This document shows, in pieces, positions 49,442-59,237 of a DNA stretch of 64,000 nt; the first letter of the stretch is position 1; every line of letters begins with the position of its first letter. Under the pieces are notes generated by a model, which was not told the origin of the DNA, did no database searches, and saw only the letters and a program-made list of their open reading frames with translations. A program made the translations under genes and the position numbers. The stretch covers positions 275,913-339,912 of the forward strand of contig NZ_JACHHY010000001.1 of the NCBI RefSeq assembly GCF_014202905.1, in the 5' to 3' direction. The DNA comes from Chitinivorax tropicus (GTDB lineage: Bacteria > Pseudomonadota > Gammaproteobacteria > Burkholderiales > SCOH01).

Positions 49442-50299
49442 TTACTTTAGACTACCAGACAGAAATTGGCGTAGCCGGTCGCTTTGCGGGGACACCAATA
49501 CCTGGCGGGGATCACCCTGCTCTGCGATGCGCCCCTGGTAGAGGAAGATCACATGATTCGACACCTCTCGCGCAAAAGCCATCTCATGCGTCACGATGAC
49601 CATGGTACGCCCTTCTTGAGCCAATTGCTGCATCACCCGCAACACTTCACCGGCCAGCTCCGGGCCCAGGGCGGAAGTTGGCTCGTCGAACAACATCACT
49701 TCCGGCTCCATCGCCAGCGCCCTGGCGATGGCAACCCGCTGCTGCTGGCCCCCTGACAGATGAGCCGGATAGGTGTCTTCCACCCGCCTGAGGCCGACTT
49801 TTTCCAGATAGTCGCGGGCGCGGGCGATGGCTTGCTCCCTGGGCACACCCAATACATGGATCGGTGCCTCGATGATGTTTTCCAGCACAGTCATGCGCGC
49901 CCACAGATTGAAATGCTGGAACACCATGGCCAGACGGGCACGCGTCCGTTGCAGCTGCTGGGCATCCACGGCGATCAGCATGCCATCCTTGGCCATTTTC
50001 AGCTTCAGCTCCTCGCCAGCCACCCTGATCCGTCCTTGATTGGGCCGCTCCAGCAGATTGATGCATCGCAGCAAGGTGCTTTTGCCCGAGCCGCTTGACC
50101 CAATGATGCTGATCACATCCCCTGCCCGTGCCGAAAGCGACACGCCCTTGAGTACCTCTTGGGTGCCAAAGCACTTGTGCAGATCATCGACCTGCAGCTT
50201 GTCGGCATACTGTGCCGATTGCGCTGTCGCACCTGCCAGCCCGATGGCACCCACTGTGCCACCAGCTGCCAGGTCGGCTTGGCCAGCATTCAAAAACAT
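49442..50299 (-). CDS. aotP: arginine/ornithine ABC transporter ATP-binding protein
   Basis: A 285-residue HisP/AotP-type ATPase with a ~35-residue N-terminal extension. Walker A is [20 protein letters not shown], the Q-loop is [17 protein letters not shown], the signature is [18 protein letters not shown], and Walker B is [18 protein letters not shown]. The D-loop normally reads SALD; here Asp is replaced by Gly (codon GGC), an unusual change at a position that contacts the opposing subunit. HxxH-switch [11 protein letters not shown] is intact. The start has a GGAG site. Confidence 0.92.
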   Translation of the reverse strand: MFLNAGQADLAAGGTVGAIGLAGATAQSAQYADKLQVDDLHKCFGTQEVLKGVSLSARAGDVISIIGSSGSGKSTLLRCINLLERPNQGRIRVAGEELKLKMAKDGMLIAVDAQQLQRTRARLAMVFQHFNLWARMTVLENIIEAPIHVLGVPREQAIARARDYLEKVGLRRVEDTYPAHLSGGQQQRVAIARALAMEPEVMLFDEPTSALGPELAGEVLRVMQQLAQEGRTMVIVTHEMAFAREVSNHVIFLYQGRIAEQGDPRQVLVSPQSDRLRQFLSGSLK

Positions 50300-50341
50300 G
50301 GTTGTTTCGCTCCGAAAAACAAGGGCCAGCTGGCTTTTGCA

Positions 50342-51460
50342 TCAAGCACTCAGCAGATTCCCGGTCTTGAAAGGCACCTGGCCGGCCACTTTGGCAAAAC
50401 TCATGCCTGCTGTTGCATATCGGCGGTTTTCCCGGGCATACAACACACCCGCTGTCTGGCTGGTCACAGTCACCACCTCACCTTGCAATGGATTCACCAC
50501 ATCGAAGATCGCATCCCCTGCGGCGATGATGTCACCGACATCACGGTGGAACACCACCGCGCCCGCACAGGGCGCAATCAGCGAATCCGAGCCTGCCAAG
50601 GGCGTGGCAGGATGCAACAAGGGTGGCAAGACAGGGACAGGCTCATCGATCACGCCACGATGACAGAGGAATGCATACAAAGCCGCCGCATCCTGCTGCG
50701 CCAGAGTGTGGTTGACATCGCGCTCACCGCGTAGCTCGATGGTGACCGACAGACAGGCCATCTCGATCGGGAATTGTCCAGCAAAAGCCTTGGCGAGTTT
50801 CCACCAAGTTTGCCCACAGGCTTCGTCGAATGGCTGGCCACCCGACTCGGTGGCCAGCAAGGTGGCATGTGCCCCCAGGTAACGCGCCAGTGGTTCGCAT
50901 TGCGGCCACAGCGGCGTACCGGTGTAAAGATGCAGCACCGCCTCGCAATCGCAATGCAGATCCAGCACGACATCAGCATCAAAAGCCAGCGACATCAGCA
51001 CATGGCGCAAGGACTCCAGCTCGGTTGTCGGTTGCCGCGTCTGTAGCAACTGTTGCATCGCCTCACGGATCAAGTGCGTATTATGCTTGGCATCCTGTGT
51101 GAGCTTGCCTGCCAACCCAGCCTGGATGGCAGGTGCGAAATCGGTATAGTAGCGATTGAAATTCTCGCCCGTGTTGAATTCGAAACGTCCCATCTGATCA
51201 TGCAGGAGGCTCTGTGACAGGCCGATCGGGTTGGCATAGGGCACAACGACGATTTCACCCTGGATGCGCCCTGCAGCCTCCGCCTGCGCCAGCAGCGGGC
51301 GCAAATGGTGCAGGACCAGCATGCCCGGCAACTCATCTGCATGCAGGCTGGCCTGCAGGTAGACCTTTTCACCACGACCAGGCTGCCCATAATGCAGGCT
51401 GATCAATTGCCGCTGCGTACCGATACTCGGTGAAAGCAGCGGGTGTTGTTGTATGTTCAT
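50342..51460 (-). CDS. aotO: AotO-like succinylglutamate desuccinylase/aspartoacylase family protein
   Basis: A 372-residue M14-related zinc hydrolase. Zinc ligands appear in YLQASLHADELPGMLVLHHL (H, E) and VVLDLHCDCEAVLHL (H), with the substrate-arginine region NTGENFNRYYTDF. In Pseudomonas a gene of this family (aotO) lies between the permease and ATPase genes of the arginine-ornithine transporter; its function is not established. GGAGGCAAGAAG precedes the ATG. It lies 49 bases downstream of the permease remnant. Confidence 0.85.
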   Translation of the reverse strand: MNIQQHPLLSPSIGTQRQLISLHYGQPGRGEKVYLQASLHADELPGMLVLHHLRPLLAQAEAAGRIQGEIVVVPYANPIGLSQSLLHDQMGRFEFNTGENFNRYYTDFAPAIQAGLAGKLTQDAKHNTHLIREAMQQLLQTRQPTTELESLRHVLMSLAFDADVVLDLHCDCEAVLHLYTGTPLWPQCEPLARYLGAHATLLATESGGQPFDEACGQTWWKLAKAFAGQFPIEMACLSVTIELRGERDVNHTLAQQDAAALYAFLCHRGVIDEPVPVLPPLLHPATPLAGSDSLIAPCAGAVVFHRDVGDIIAAGDAIFDVVNPLQGEVVTVTSQTAGVLYARENRRYATAGMSFAKVAGQVPFKTGNLLSA

Positions 51461-51508
51461 CTTCTTGCCTCCGGTTTGCCCCGTGAGCTAGGTTACGTGA
51501 CCTGCCCA

Positions 51509-52226
51509 TCAGGTTTTGCGTGGCTGTAAATATGCCAGCCAGCGTCCTTCCGCCCTCTTGAACAACTTGACGATTAAAAATGTAAAACCCAGGTAGATCA
51601 CCCCTGCCGCGATGAATGCCTCTCGAACGGCAGGTAATACCGTGCATAGATCTTACGTGCTGCGCCGGTGATGTCCATCAACGTTACGATCGACGCCAAT
51701 GAAGCCCCGTGCAGCATCATGATCACTTCATTGCTGTAGGCAGGCAAGGCCCGACGCAGTGCAGCATGCAGCAAGATGCGGCGGAACATCATCAACCAGC
51801 CCATGCCATAGACCATATCCGCTTCCGATTGCCCCATGGGCACGGCCAGAATCGCCCCCGGAAGGTCTCGGACAGATAGGCCCTGAAAATGAAACCGGTG
51901 GTCAACACCCCGGCCAAGAAAGGATCGACGTCGATGAAATCCAGCGCCAGATCGGTGCCCCGTTCTATCATCCAGTCATTGAAACAGGTAATCGCCTCGT
52001 TGACAGCAATCTGACCGCCGAAGAACAACAACAGCAGCACCCTGTCCGACACGCCCCGGATCAACGTGGAATAAGCGTCACCCCACCAGGCGACGAAACG
52101 ATGCGGCGACAGCTTGGCTGCTACACCGATCAAACCCAGGATGATGGCAACCAGCAATGAACCCAAAGCGATCTTCAGCCTCACCCACGCTCCACCAGGA
52201 ATGCTGGGAAGGTACCCGCCGAGCAT
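51509..52226 (-). pseudogene. frameshifted aotQ-aotM chimeric permease remnant
   Basis: Read on the minus strand from an ATG at 52226, the first part (MLGGYLPSIPGGAWVRLKIA, then KLSPHRFVAWWGDAYSTLIRG and VLTTGFIFRAYLSETFRG) is a HisQ/AotQ-type permease. Near 51850 the frame shifts: five G where six are expected after TTCC, so one base is missing. The next part (PMGQSEADMVYGMGW, then ALPAYSNEVIMMLHGASLAS) is HisM/AotM-type and continues to YYLPFE. There a duplicated AG near 51620 shifts it again into AFIAAGVIYLGFTFLIVKLF, ending at the TGA at 51509. The total length equals one permease, so a deletion between homologous hisQ and hisM segments is the simplest origin. As written no full permease can be made. 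Confidence 0.8.
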
Positions 52227-52402
52227 AATGGTTGTTTCTGCCAAAAAAACACACTGACGAACCTGAACCTGATCCGCACAATGCGGGAAAGACATAGGGA
52301 GGTCAGGTCGGCCTGTGCCGGATGGCGATGCAATGAGCAAGCTGCGCGGCACCCGGAGACTGGCCGGTACCCGCTCCACACCATGCCATGTGTCAGCAGA
52401 TT

Positions 52403-53182
52403 TCAGTTCCCGTACACATCGAAATCGAAGTACTTGGTCTGGACCTGCTTATAGACGCCATTACCACGAATGGCCTTGATGGCAGCGGAGAACTGGTCAC
52501 GCAGATCGGTATCTGACTTACGGACGGCAACCGCCACACCTGCGCCGATGTACTTGGGGTCATCCAGCACCGCGCCGATGAAGCCGTAGCTCCTGCCAGC
52601 CGGTGTATCCAGAAAATCCACCTTGCCGACCACGCTGTCCACCAAGGTGGCGTCAAGCCGACCAGAACTCAGATCGAGAAACGCCTCGTTCTGCGAGCCA
52701 TAAGGTACAACCTGTGCGCCAGCACGGCCATAGAGATCAGCGGCATACTGCTCTTGAGTGGCGCCGCGCAACACGCCAATCCGCTTGCCCTTCATGCTTT
52801 CCGGCGTACCTGTCAGCTTTTTGTCCAGCTTGGCAATCAGGCGCGAGGGCGTGTGGTAGTACTTATCGGAAAATGCGACTACCCGTTTGCGCTCTTCCGT
52901 GATCGACATGGAAGAAATGATGGCATCGTATTTGTGCGCATTGAGCGCTGGGATGATGCCATCCCAATCCTGCTCGACAAACGTACACTTGGCCTTCATC
53001 TGGGCACACAAGGCATTGGCCATGTCGATATCGAAGCCCGCCAGCCTGCCATCCGGGGTTTTGTAGGTGAACGGCTTATAAGCGGCTTCCAGGCCGATGC
53101 GGATGGTTTTCCACTCTTTGGCCTGTACCGTGGCCACCAGCGCGGACAACCACATCGCCGCAATCAGCACCCGTTTCTGCAT
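52403..53182 (-). CDS. aotJ: arginine/ornithine ABC transporter substrate-binding protein
   Basis: A 259-residue periplasmic LAO-type binding protein. Signal peptide MQKRVLIAAMWLSALVATVQA, then TIRIGLEAAYKPFTYKTPDGRLAGFDIDMANALCAQM, DAIISSMSITEERKRVVAFSDKYY and VALDD-type ligand elements, all typical of arginine/ornithine/histidine binding proteins. AGGAGTTGTAT precedes the ATG at 53182. It is the first gene of the aot-aru block, divergent from gdhB. Confidence 0.93.
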   Translation of the reverse strand: MQKRVLIAAMWLSALVATVQAKEWKTIRIGLEAAYKPFTYKTPDGRLAGFDIDMANALCAQMKAKCTFVEQDWDGIIPALNAHKYDAIISSMSITEERKRVVAFSDKYYHTPSRLIAKLDKKLTGTPESMKGKRIGVLRGATQEQYAADLYGRAGAQVVPYGSQNEAFLDLSSGRLDATLVDSVVGKVDFLDTPAGRSYGFIGAVLDDPKYIGAGVAVAVRKSDTDLRDQFSAAIKAIRGNGVYKQVQTKYFDFDVYGN

Positions 53183-53638
53183 ATACAACTCCTCGCATAA
53201 ACCAGTCAGCATACCACAAGCCACCCCCCTCCTTCACCCTGCCGCCGACCCTCCCACTCAGATCGGCACAGGCTCACAATCCAATAACACCATGTTTACA
53301 CAGCATATTTTTTACCGCCATTGCTTCCGCCATCGCAATATTGGCGTTTATACGGGTATTCCCCGAATCCGACTTGTGCGACATTACGCGCCCTAAATTG
53401 GTGCATATCACGCTGGCGGGCCGATGTACAAAGGTGTCGCATTAGGGAAATCCGCCAGATCGACGTTTCGCTAGAATGCGTCAGAATAAAAAAAGGCATG
53501 ACACTTGAGTGGTAGGCATATTCGACTATGCTGAAATGTTCATGCACGCCAGTGGCTGCCCCAAAACCGTTGTATGACCGAGCCACAAGCCCGGTCACAA
53601 CAGCGGCTTTGGGACAGCTTCTGAGAGGAGACCCCCAC
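53183..53638. other. divergent regulatory region between aotJ and gdhB
   Basis: A 456-base gap without a supported gene. It contains an ArgR-like site (described separately) and, nearer gdhB, TTGAGT-16-TATGCT at 53505-53532 as a candidate promoter with a ~100-base leader. An in-frame start for gdhB at 53528 exists but lacks the strong GAGAGGAG site used at 53639. Confidence 0.45.
53414..53450 (+). promoter_or_regulatory. ArgR (AraC-type) binding site candidate
   Basis: A full half-site TGTCGC-N8-AA at 53435-53450 is preceded 21 bases upstream by TGGCGG-N8-AC, giving two direct repeats at the period described for Pseudomonas ArgR. It lies 55-90 bases upstream of the gdhB candidate -35, a good place for activation. 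Confidence 0.55.
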
Positions 53639-56600
53639 ATGCAGAGCGATATCGTCGCAACCAAGCTACTCGACCAGATTTGTGCCGCCGGTAACGGCAA
53701 CGCAGCCCCTGGGCTGACGAGTTTTCTCGAACAGTATTACCGCCTTGTCGCCACCGAGGACCTGGAGAGCCGTGAAGCGCTCGACTGGTATGGCGCTGCC
53801 CTCGCCCACTATCAATTCGGCGCCAAACGTGCCGCAGGCGAGCTCAAGCTACGCGTCTACAATCCCAGCTTCAACGAAGACAACTGGCAGACCTCGCACA
53901 CAGTCGTCGAGATCATCAACGATGATATGCCCTTCCTTGTGGATACCGTCAGCCTGACCTTGCAGCGCCTGGGCCTGAACATCCATCTGATCGTCCACCC
54001 CATCTTCGATACCAATCGCGACGCCAAGGGCCAACTGTCCGGCTTTGACGCGGCGGACAACCGTGCCGAGTCCTGGATGCATGTCGAAATCGACCGTATC
54101 AGTGGCCGGGGGCAGCTGGATGAAATCCACCAAGCCCTGCACGCCGCACTGACACAGCTACGCGCCTGCGTTGAAGACTGGCCAGCCATGGCCAGACAGT
54201 TGGAAAGTGTCATCGGCAGCCTACCCGGCCAGCATGCCCAATCCGAGCAGGCCAAAGACTACCTGACCTGGCTACGGGACGAGCATTTTGTGTTTCTGGG
54301 TTTCCGTGAATATGCCCTGGCAGAAGACGAACAAGGCCCGCAATTGCAGATCGTGGCCGAATCCGGCCTGGGCCTGTTGCGTGAGGCAAAAGACAAAAAG
54401 CTGTCGGCCAGCTTCAAAGCTCTGCCGATCGAGTTGCGCAACCCCAAGCACGCACAAGCCCAGCAATTGCTGGTCTTGACCAAATCGAACTCACGCTCGA
54501 CCGTCCACCGTGCCGGCTATCTGGACGTGATCGCGATCCGTCGTTTCGACGATCAAGGCAATGCCATTGGTGAATATCGCTTCCTTGGTCTGTATACCGC
54601 AGCCGCCTACAACACCCCGCCGCATCAGATCCCGCTGTTGTCCGACAAGATCGACAGCGTGATGCAGCTGAGCGGCCTGTTGCCGAACAGCCACAAGGCC
54701 AAGGCGCTGTTGAATGTGCTGGAGACCTATCCACGTGACGAGCTGATCGAAACCAGCGAGGACACGCTGTTCCAGATCGCATTGGGCGTGGTGAACCTGC
54801 AGGAGCGGGCACGGGTGCGGGTGTTCATCCGTGAGGACATCTTCCGGCGCTATGTATCGGCGCTGGTCTACCTGCCGCGCGATGCCTACAACACTGATGT
54901 GCGCATCAAGATGCAGCAGATCCTGCTCAACACCTTCAATGGCATCAGTGCGGAATTCAACGTCATGCTGTCGGATGCCGCCCTGGCGCGCATCCATTTC
55001 ATCGTGCGCATCCCGACTGGCGCAGAGCTGAGCTATGTCGCCCGTGAGGTGGAAGCCCAGATCGTGGCGGCCTCCCGCCGCTGGGCGGACGACCTGCGCG
55101 ACAATCTGCTGCAACATGCCGGCGAGGAGCGTGGCAATGCGCTATTGCGTCGCTATCAACACAGCTTCCCGGCAGCCTACCTGGCTGACTTCAACGCCCG
55201 CAACGCCGTGGTTGACATCGACCGCATCGAATCCTGCCTGGCGGGCCACCCGTTGGAGCTGGCACTGTCCGCACCCAATCCGTCCGACACCAGCCTGATC
55301 CGCCTGAAGTTGTATCGCTCCCAGCCCATCGAGCTGTCCGACAGCTTGCCGCTGCTGGAGAACCTGGGCGTGCGCGTATCTGACGAGCGGCCTTACAAGC
55401 TGTTGCTGGACGATGGCCGCACTGTTTCCATCACCGACATCGGCCTGCGCATGCCGCAGGCTGGCCTGTTACAGGAGACCGAAGCACGACGTGCGTTCCA
55501 GCAAGCCTTCGCTGCCACATTCACTGGTCTGGCCGAGAACGATCCATTCAACCGCCTGGTCTTGCTTGCCAGCCTGCCCTGGCGCGAGGTGGTGGTGCTG
55601 CGCGCGTATTCGAAGTATCTGCGCCAGATCGGTTTCAATTACACCATCGAAACCCTGGCGGACACACTGGCACGCCACGCCGAGCTGGCCAAACGGCTGA
55701 CCGGGCTGTTCAACGCAATGTTTGACCCGGCGCAAGCAGGCAAACACGATATCGATGCACTGCAGAGCGAATTGAAGGATGCGCTGCAGAAAGTTGACAG
55801 CGTGGATGACGAGCGGATTCTGTCGGGGCTGTTCAGCGTGATGAAAGCCACGCTGCGCACCAACTTCTATCAGGCTGCCGCCGACGGCCAGCCCAAATCC
55901 TATATTTCGTTCAAGCTCTCGCCACGCGACATTCCCAACATGCCGCAACCCGTGCCGATGTTCGAGATCTGGGTCTACTCGCCACGTGTCGAGGGCGTGC
56001 ACCTGCGGGGCGGCAAAGTCGCCCGCGGAGGCCTGCGCTGGTCGGACCGCAAGGAGGACTTCCGCACCGAGGTGCTGGGCCTGGTCAAAGCGCAGATGGT
56101 GAAAAACACTGTGATCGTGCCGGTAGGCTCGAAAGGCGGCTTTGTGTGCAAGCACTTGGTGCCGGGTATGGATCGCGACGCCATCCAGCACGAGGGCGTG
56201 GAATGCTACAAGACCTTCATCCGTGGCCTGCTGGATGTCACCGACAACCTCAAGGAAGGCAAGGTCGTGCCCCCATTGGACGTGGTGCGGCGTGATCCGG
56301 ACGATCCCTATCTGGTGGTGGCCGCCGACAAAGGCACTGCCACCTTCTCCGACATTGCCAACAGCGTATCGCAGGAATACGGCTTCTGGCTGGATGATGC
56401 GTTTGCATCAGGCGGCTCGGCGGGTTACGACCACAAGAAGATGGGCATCACTGCACGCGGCGCCTGGGAGTCGGTCAAGCGCCAATTCCGTGAGATGGGT
56501 CTGGATACGCAACAAGAGGTCTTCACTGTGGCTGGCATTGGCGACATGGCCGGTGACGTATTCGGCAATGGCATGTTGAACAGTCCCTTCATCAAGCTGG

Positions 56601-58387
56601 TGGCGGCGTTCAACCACATGCATATCTTCCTCGACCCCAACCCCGATCCAGCCTTGAGCTTCAAAGAGCGCCAGCGCATGTTCGCCCTGCCCCGCTCCAG
56701 TTGGGAGGACTACAGCAAAGAGGTCATTTCAGAGGGCGGTGGCATCTTCTCCCGCAGCGCTAAAACCATACCGCTGTCCGCACCGGTGAAAGCCATGTTG
56801 CAGGTCGAGGCAGACAGCCTGACCCCAGCCGAGCTGATGAATGCCATTCTGAAGGCCCCGGTCGATCTACTGTACAACGGCGGGATCGGCACCTATGTGA
56901 AAGCCGCCACCCAGACGCACACAGAGGCCGCCGACCGCGCCAACGACGCCATCCGCGTCAATGGTGGCGAGCTGCGCTGCAAGGTTGTGGGCGAAGGGGG
57001 CAACCTGGGCTGCACGCAGCTGGGCCGAGTTGAATTCGCACTCACCGGTGGCCGCATCTACACCGATGCGATCGACAATTCGGGCGGGGTGGATTGCTCC
57101 GATCACGAGGTCAACATCAAGATTCTGCTGACCGGGCTGATGCAGGCTGGCGATATGACGCTGAAGCAGCGCAATCAGCTGCTGGCCGACATGACTGACG
57201 AGGTGGCGCAGCTGGTGTTGAACAACAACTACTTGCAGACCCAAGCCATCAGCCTTGAAGCAGAGCAATCGCTGTCGCTGCTGCCCGCGCATATCCGCCT
57301 GATGCACAATCTGGAAAAGGCTGGCAAGCTGTCTCGCCGCCTGGAATATCTACCAAGCGACGACATCCTGGCTGAGCGCCGCACCAAGCAACAGGGCATG
57401 ACCAAGCCCGAGCTGGCTGTGCTGCTGGCCTATTCCAAGATCGATCTGTATCAGGACATCCTGGCCAGCTCCCTGCCAGACGCCGCTGGCATGGATCAGC
57501 TACTGTTCGAATACTTCCCGACAGTGCTCGGTGAACGTTTTGCGGATGGCATGCGGAGCCACGCGCTGAAACGCGAAATCATTGCCAACCATGTCATCAA
57601 TGAGACGATCAACCGCATGGGCTGCACCTTTGTGGTGCGACTGCGCGAGGAAACCGACGCCTCCAGCGCTGACATCGTCCTGGCTTGGCGCGACGCCTGC
57701 CGCCTGCTGGCTGCCGAACAGTTCTGGCAGGACATCGATGCGCTGGACGGCCAAGCCACAGCCAGCGCACAACATGCATTGCACCTTGAGCTGCGGAAGC
57801 AACTGGAGCGCCTGACCCGCTGGGTGCTGCGTGAGCGCTTGGCCAATCCAGACCTGAGCAGCACGCTGGATGGCATCCGTTCCGACTTCCAGGCAGCCTT
57901 GGCGCAGGCTTCACAATGGCTGGGCTATCGTGATGACCTGCGCAACCTGGTGCAAGGCTTTGAGCAAAATGGCATTCCTGCTGATCTGGCCAAGCGTCTG
58001 GGTTATCTGGACGTGGTGGTCGCGCTGCTGGATGTGGTTCTGCTGGCCAAGCAAGAGGGCCGGAGCGTGGAAGAAGTCGCCGTCAGCTACTTCCGTGTGG
58101 ATGAACTGCTGTCGCTGACCTGGCTGCGCGCCAATATCGACGCCCTGCCCCGCGAATCACGCTGGCAGACCCTGGCACGCATGTCGCTGCGGGACGAGCT
58201 GTACCGCGAGCAACGTGCATTGGTCGAGCGGGTGCTGAAACTGGGCACCGTCGATCACTGGCTGGCTGCCAAGCACGATGGCATCCAGGGTGCTCGGGCG
58301 CTGCTCAATGAGTTGATGAGCGAGAAGCGTACCGACATCACCATGTTGTCTGCTGCATTGCGTGAATTGCGAATCCGTTTCGCGTGA
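53639..58387 (+). CDS. gdhB: NAD-specific glutamate dehydrogenase (large, GdhB type)
   Basis: A 1582-residue enzyme of the ~180-kDa NAD-GDH class converting glutamate to 2-oxoglutarate and ammonia. The long N-terminal part has ACT-like segments (PFLVDTVSLTLQRLGLNIHLIVHP). The catalytic domain includes WSDRKEDFRTEVLGLVKAQMVKN, VPVGSKGGFVCKH (catalytic Lys near residue 832), and the NAD site GIGDMAGDVFGNGM. In Pseudomonas this enzyme is arginine-induced through ArgR. Here it stands divergent to aotJ and would use the glutamate made by the AST pathway. The ATG at 53639 has a GAGAGGAG site. Confidence 0.96.
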   Translation: MQSDIVATKLLDQICAAGNGNAAPGLTSFLEQYYRLVATEDLESREALDWYGAALAHYQFGAKRAAGELKLRVYNPSFNEDNWQTSHTVVEIINDDMPFLVDTVSLTLQRLGLNIHLIVHPIFDTNRDAKGQLSGFDAADNRAESWMHVEIDRISGRGQLDEIHQALHAALTQLRACVEDWPAMARQLESVIGSLPGQHAQSEQAKDYLTWLRDEHFVFLGFREYALAEDEQGPQLQIVAESGLGLLREAKDKKLSASFKALPIELRNPKHAQAQQLLVLTKSNSRSTVHRAGYLDVIAIRRFDDQGNAIGEYRFLGLYTAAAYNTPPHQIPLLSDKIDSVMQLSGLLPNSHKAKALLNVLETYPRDELIETSEDTLFQIALGVVNLQERARVRVFIREDIFRRYVSALVYLPRDAYNTDVRIKMQQILLNTFNGISAEFNVMLSDAALARIHFIVRIPTGAELSYVAREVEAQIVAASRRWADDLRDNLLQHAGEERGNALLRRYQHSFPAAYLADFNARNAVVDIDRIESCLAGHPLELALSAPNPSDTSLIRLKLYRSQPIELSDSLPLLENLGVRVSDERPYKLLLDDGRTVSITDIGLRMPQAGLLQETEARRAFQQAFAATFTGLAENDPFNRLVLLASLPWREVVVLRAYSKYLRQIGFNYTIETLADTLARHAELAKRLTGLFNAMFDPAQAGKHDIDALQSELKDALQKVDSVDDERILSGLFSVMKATLRTNFYQAAADGQPKSYISFKLSPRDIPNMPQPVPMFEIWVYSPRVEGVHLRGGKVARGGLRWSDRKEDFRTEVLGLVKAQMVKNTVIVPVGSKGGFVCKHLVPGMDRDAIQHEGVECYKTFIRGLLDVTDNLKEGKVVPPLDVVRRDPDDPYLVVAADKGTATFSDIANSVSQEYGFWLDDAFASGGSAGYDHKKMGITARGAWESVKRQFREMGLDTQQEVFTVAGIGDMAGDVFGNGMLNSPFIKLVAAFNHMHIFLDPNPDPALSFKERQRMFALPRSSWEDYSKEVISEGGGIFSRSAKTIPLSAPVKAMLQVEADSLTPAELMNAILKAPVDLLYNGGIGTYVKAATQTHTEAADRANDAIRVNGGELRCKVVGEGGNLGCTQLGRVEFALTGGRIYTDAIDNSGGVDCSDHEVNIKILLTGLMQAGDMTLKQRNQLLADMTDEVAQLVLNNNYLQTQAISLEAEQSLSLLPAHIRLMHNLEKAGKLSRRLEYLPSDDILAERRTKQQGMTKPELAVLLAYSKIDLYQDILASSLPDAAGMDQLLFEYFPTVLGERFADGMRSHALKREIIANHVINETINRMGCTFVVRLREETDASSADIVLAWRDACRLLAAEQFWQDIDALDGQATASAQHALHLELRKQLERLTRWVLRERLANPDLSSTLDGIRSDFQAALAQASQWLGYRDDLRNLVQGFEQNGIPADLAKRLGYLDVVVALLDVVLLAKQEGRSVEEVAVSYFRVDELLSLTWLRANIDALPRESRWQTLARMSLRDELYREQRALVERVLKLGTVDHWLAAKHDGIQGARALLNELMSEKRTDITMLSAALRELRIRFA

Positions 58388-58405
58388 CACCAAGCTCATG
58401 AAAAA

Positions 58406-58422
58406 AGCGGGCCAAGCCCGCT
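58406..58422. terminator. bidirectional terminator between gdhB and the TetR gene
   Basis: AGCGGGC-CAA-GCCCGCT stem with A and T runs on the two flanks; serves gdhB (plus) and the TetR gene (minus). Confidence 0.88.
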
Positions 58423-58426
58423 TTTT

Positions 58427-59074
58427 TCATTGCGCCAGATACTGCCCCGCCAGATGATCGAACACCAGCTGCGCCTCCTCGCTCAACAAGGGCGACACCA
58501 GCGACATGGTTTGATATACACCATTGGCCATCACCTCGCTATCCAGCGCCTGCCGTGGCTGCCGCACGTATTCGAAGGACAACCACTGATTGGCGATCAC
58601 CAACATATTCACCGTCAGCGTCTGCAGCTGATGCTGGCTGGCCCGCAGCTCGCCACTGGCGGCCAGGCTGGTCAGGATGCCCGCCACCGACCGCGCCTGC
58701 AAGCCGATGATCTGTTTCAGTCTGCTGGCCACGCCTGCATAACGCGACACCACATTCACCGGATCACGGTAAAGAAACCGGTACTTCCACGCCAATTGAA
58801 ACAACAAGTGCAGGTACAACCACAGGTCTTCCAGTGAGGCGTTGGCATGGGCATCCAAGGCCAGCGACTGATGGAACTCCTGACGGAATTGCTCGAACAA
58901 GGCATCGACAATCGCTTCTTTGTTCTTGAAGTGATAGTAGAGATTGCCAGGGCTGATGTTCAGCAGCTCGCCGATCTCGGTGGTGGTCACATTGGACTCA
59001 CCAACAGCATTGAATCGTGTCAGACTCACATCGAGAATCCGCGCTTTGGTCTGGCGCTTGGGTTTGGGGTCCAT
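58427..59074 (-). CDS. TetR/AcrR-family transcriptional regulator
   Basis: A 215-residue regulator with N-terminal helix-turn-helix: KARILDVSLTRFNAVGESNVTTTEIGELLNISPGNLYYHFKNKEAIVDALF (residues about 9-60). The C-terminal ligand domain contains LQARSVAGILTSLAASGELRAS and the tail SEEAQLVFDHLAGQYLAQ. The ligand is unknown. It follows a phasin gene but is separated from it by a strong terminator, so co-regulation is not certain. Confidence 0.9.
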   Translation of the reverse strand: MDPKPKRQTKARILDVSLTRFNAVGESNVTTTEIGELLNISPGNLYYHFKNKEAIVDALFEQFRQEFHQSLALDAHANASLEDLWLYLHLLFQLAWKYRFLYRDPVNVVSRYAGVASRLKQIIGLQARSVAGILTSLAASGELRASQHQLQTLTVNMLVIANQWLSFEYVRQPRQALDSEVMANGVYQTMSLVSPLLSEEAQLVFDHLAGQYLAQ

Positions 59075-59114
59075 GGCTTGTTTTGCACGTCATCGGTGTC
59101 CAGGCAATCTACAC

Positions 59115-59140
59115 CAAAAAAAGCCCGCCGACCGGCGGGC
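59115..59140 (-). terminator. terminator after the phasin gene
   Basis: GCCCGCCG-GT-CGGCGGGC stem followed by seven T on the minus strand; nearly 100 bases beyond the phasin stop. Confidence 0.85.
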
Positions 59141-59237
59141 ATGAGGAAAGCGCTACTTCATCTCTCAGATCAACGGCCAGAACCACTGCCCTGCCAACCA
59201 GCCTGGCAAGCGCCTGTCACCCAGATCCGTTGTCGAT

